7,746 bases of DNA from the NCBI GenBank assembly GCA_026983755.1, contig JALSTL010000177.1:1-7746 (forward strand). Reading direction: 5' to 3'. The notes below the pieces were generated by a model. It ran no database searches and had not been told where the DNA came from. It saw only the letters and a program-made list of their open reading frames with translations. Made by a program: the position numbers and the translations under genes. This document shows positions 6,127 to 7,746 of the stretch, one piece after another (the stretch's first letter is position 1; the number at the start of each line of letters is the position of its first letter). This DNA comes from Melioribacteraceae bacterium (lineage in GTDB: Bacteria > Bacteroidota > Ignavibacteria > Ignavibacteriales > Melioribacteraceae).

Positions 6127-7134
6127 ATGAAAAACAATAAAGCACAAGTTAAAGATTTGTTTTACAAATATGCAGTTGATGCCAAACCGTTTTTAAAATG
6201 GGTTGGTGGCAAAGGACAACTTTTATCTATTTTTAATAAATTATATCCTTTAGAACTAAGACAAAAAAAAATAAAAAACTATTATGAACCTTTTTTAGGA
6301 GGTGGAGCGGTCTTTTTTGATATAGCTCAAAAATATGAAATTGAATCGGCATATCTTTACGATATTAACGCAGAATTGATATTAGCATATAAAGTAATTC
6401 AAAAAGACGTTGTAAAACTAGTTGAATTTTTAGAGCGTTTTAGCAAACAATACTTAAAACTAAATGAATTGAAACGCAAAGAATATTATTACGAAATGCG
6501 CTCAAATTTTAATTTGCAAAGATTTAATATTGATTATAACAATTATTCCGAAAACTGGATTCCAAGAGTTGCCCAAACAATATTTTTAAACAAAACTTGT
6601 TTTAACGGATTATTTAGATTTAACTCTAAAGGTGAATTTAATTCACCAATGGGGAAGTATGCAAATCCGAAAATTTTAGATGAACATAATTTATTTAATG
6701 TTTCAAAATTATTGGAGATTGCAATAATAAAAAATGCCGATTTTACTGAGATTAAAAATGATATTAAAAGTTCGTCTTTCGTATATTATGATCCGCCTTA
6801 TCGTCCAATAAGCAAAACATCAAATTTTACTTCATACACTAAATTTAATTTTAGAGAAAACGAACAAATTAAATTAGCAACTTTATTCAATGAATTAGAT
6901 GAGTTAAATATTTTCCAAATGCTAAGTAATTCCGATCCTAAAAATATTGATCCGGAAGATAATTTTTTTGACTTAATTTACAAAGAATATAATATTATAC
7001 GTGTACCTGCCAGAAGAATGATCAATTCGGATGCAGCCAAACGAAAACCAATTAATGAAATTTTAGTCACTAATTATAGTATTAATGAATATGGAAAAAG
7101 GAACAAAAGGGAATATAACCGGCAATCAACTTGA
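6127..7134 (+). CDS. Dam-family type II DNA adenine-N6 methyltransferase, predicted GATC
   Basis: This enzyme transfers methyl from S-adenosylmethionine to adenine, protecting DNA from the partner nuclease. Residues are counted from the ATG at 6127 (335 aa). Motif X is KWVGGKGQLL (24-33), and the SAM-binding motif I is PFLGGGAVFFD (55-65). The target-recognition segment NKTCFNGLFRFNSKGEFNSP (155-174) is followed by GKY (176-178), and catalytic motif IV is DPPY (222-225). This alpha order, and the R, P and Y at the positions used by E. coli Dam, point to GATC. Near the C-terminus RRMINSDAAKRKPINEIL (296-313) also fits the DpnM/MboIA-like group. The frame is open from an ATG at 6037, but those 30 extra residues look unrelated to the family and motif X normally lies close to the N-terminus, so 6127 is preferred. 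Neither start has a Shine-Dalgarno site. Its end overlaps the nuclease gene. Confidence 0.92.
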   Translation: MKNNKAQVKDLFYKYAVDAKPFLKWVGGKGQLLSIFNKLYPLELRQKKIKNYYEPFLGGGAVFFDIAQKYEIESAYLYDINAELILAYKVIQKDVVKLVEFLERFSKQYLKLNELKRKEYYYEMRSNFNLQRFNIDYNNYSENWIPRVAQTIFLNKTCFNGLFRFNSKGEFNSPMGKYANPKILDEHNLFNVSKLLEIAIIKNADFTEIKNDIKSSSFVYYDPPYRPISKTSNFTSYTKFNFRENEQIKLATLFNELDELNIFQMLSNSDPKNIDPEDNFFDLIYKEYNIIRVPARRMINSDAAKRKPINEILVTNYSINEYGKRNKREYNRQST

Positions 7135-7579
7135 AAAAGCTGTTCAGACCGTTCTATCCGGAAAAGGTTTCGACATACAAATGTATCGTCATTGGAATAA
7201 AAATCCCCAAAAGTTTGGGAATGAATTGTTGCTTAAGAATGTTCCTTTTGAAACAATTTACAACCATAAGGGAAATACCGAATTTCTTTTACTTTCCAAA
7301 AAATATAACCTTAAAATTAGAATAGAATGTAAATGGCAACAAGTTGCCGGATCTGTAGATGAAAAATTACCATATTTATATTTGAATACAATAGAAGCAA
7401 TGCCTGAAAAAGATATAATAATTTTAATTGATGGTGACGGTTGGAAAAAAGGTGCAAAAACTTGGCTTAAATCTGCCGTTGAAAAAAGGAAATATACTAC
7501 AGAAAAGAACAATAATAAAAATATTATGATTTTTTCTTTAGCAGAGTTTTTTACTTGGGCAAATAATACATTCGATTAA
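7085..7579 (+). CDS. PD-(D/E)XK type II restriction endonuclease, partner of the methyltransferase
   Basis: The 164-residue protein carries a PD-(D/E)XK nuclease core. E16 lies in the first helix (GNQLEKAV) and an acidic residue in NTEFLLL (E66) precedes the strand. The catalytic E-x-K is IECKWQQ (80-86; E81, K83), followed by GSVDEKLPYLY (89-99). The strand IIILIDGDGW (111-120) closes the fold. The ECKxQ...GSVDEK pattern matches a nuclease family (PDDEXK_11 in my recollection of Pfam) often found beside Dam-type methyltransferases. It is much shorter than DpnII or MboI (about 280 residues), so it is not that nuclease type. Its start lies 50 bp inside the methyltransferase gene in another frame, which implies coupled translation. 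The second ATG at 7091 is an alternative start. Cleavage at GATC is inferred only from the partner. Confidence 0.85.
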   Translation: MNMEKGTKGNITGNQLEKAVQTVLSGKGFDIQMYRHWNKNPQKFGNELLLKNVPFETIYNHKGNTEFLLLSKKYNLKIRIECKWQQVAGSVDEKLPYLYLNTIEAMPEKDIIILIDGDGWKKGAKTWLKSAVEKRKYTTEKNNNKNIMIFSLAEFFTWANNTFD

Positions 7580-7690
7580 GTACCGCGACATAACATCCCA
7601 AATAAGCAAAATTTAAGCTCAAACAAATCCTTCTAATTTAGATTATTTATATTTTAATTATTATACGAAGTTAAATTATTTTTGAATCCG

Positions 7691-7746
7691 TTATATCAAG
7701 CCTTTTCGGATAGCCTTTGCCACTGCTTCGGATTGTGAATGTACGT
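7691..7746 (-). CDS. LuxR/NarL-type response regulator, C-terminal end (runs off right edge)
   Basis: The minus strand reads VHSQSEAVAKAIRKGLI followed by TAA at 7691-7693, and the frame is open to the window edge. The VHSQSEAVAKAIR motif is typical of the last helix of LuxR-type HTH domains in two-component response regulators, which bind DNA once phosphorylated. Only 17 residues are visible, so the receiver domain and partner kinase cannot be judged. The gene ends 111 bp from the convergent nuclease gene. It shares its 3' end with the remnant at 5894-5949, and the protein differs there by only one residue (K for N). Confidence 0.65.
   Translation of the reverse strand, partial: VHSQSEAVAKAIRKGLI
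7691..7746. repeat. Direct repeat flanking the R-M operon (pairs with 5894-5949)
   Basis: Positions 5894-5949 and 7691-7746 align without gaps at a fixed offset of 1797 bp: 49 of 56 identical overall, and 33 of 34 in 5916-5949 against 7713-7746. Identity is unbroken up to the right window edge, so the repeat may extend beyond it. The two copies bracket the methyltransferase-nuclease pair. Confidence 0.8.

Overview
This is an AT-rich bacterial window, roughly 30% GC by eye. The protein sequences suggest a member of the Bacteroidota/Ignavibacteriota (FCB) group. Clues are the guanylyltransferase N-terminus (WPRS...KPKQL), the Bacteroidota-style LuxR C-terminus (VHSQSEAVAKAIR), heavy AT codon use and mostly weak Shine-Dalgarno sites. 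The phylum call is inference; no rRNA or marker gene is present.

Layout. Positions 1-86 (minus) hold the first 28 codons of a mannose-1-phosphate guanylyltransferase running off the left edge. Positions 87-670 are a long gene-free stretch with several inverted repeats and a terminator-like hairpin 43 nt before sthA. sthA (671-2041) encodes the soluble NAD(P) transhydrogenase. It is followed by a DUF1232/YkvA-type small membrane protein (2085-2528). A sensor-less histidine kinase (2540-3286, minus) converges on these two. After a 248-bp divergent promoter region, two overlapping genes encode a putative lipoprotein (3535-3981) and a secreted, coiled-coil, single-pass membrane protein (3981-5360). 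They look like one translationally coupled envelope unit of unknown function. A small HTH-like gene on the minus strand (5429-5680) has a strong ribosome-binding site and its own terminator (5360-5392).

The right end is an accessory island. A Dam-type adenine methyltransferase (6127-7134), predicted to recognise GATC, overlaps by 50 bp a PD-(D/E)XK restriction endonuclease (7085-7579), forming a compact type II restriction-modification operon. It is bracketed by two similar copies of the 3' end of a LuxR/NarL-type regulator gene, both on the minus strand. One is a broken remnant (5894-5949). The other is the intact 3' end of a gene leaving the window (7691-7746). They match at 49 of 56 positions, and six of the seven differences are synonymous.

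Working together: sthA balances NADPH and NADH in the cytoplasm, and the R-M pair protects against or selfishly resists foreign DNA. The lipoprotein/coiled-coil pair, the orphan kinase and the small HTH-like protein are the uncharacterised parts. I see no CRISPR array, tRNA, rRNA or insertion sequence.
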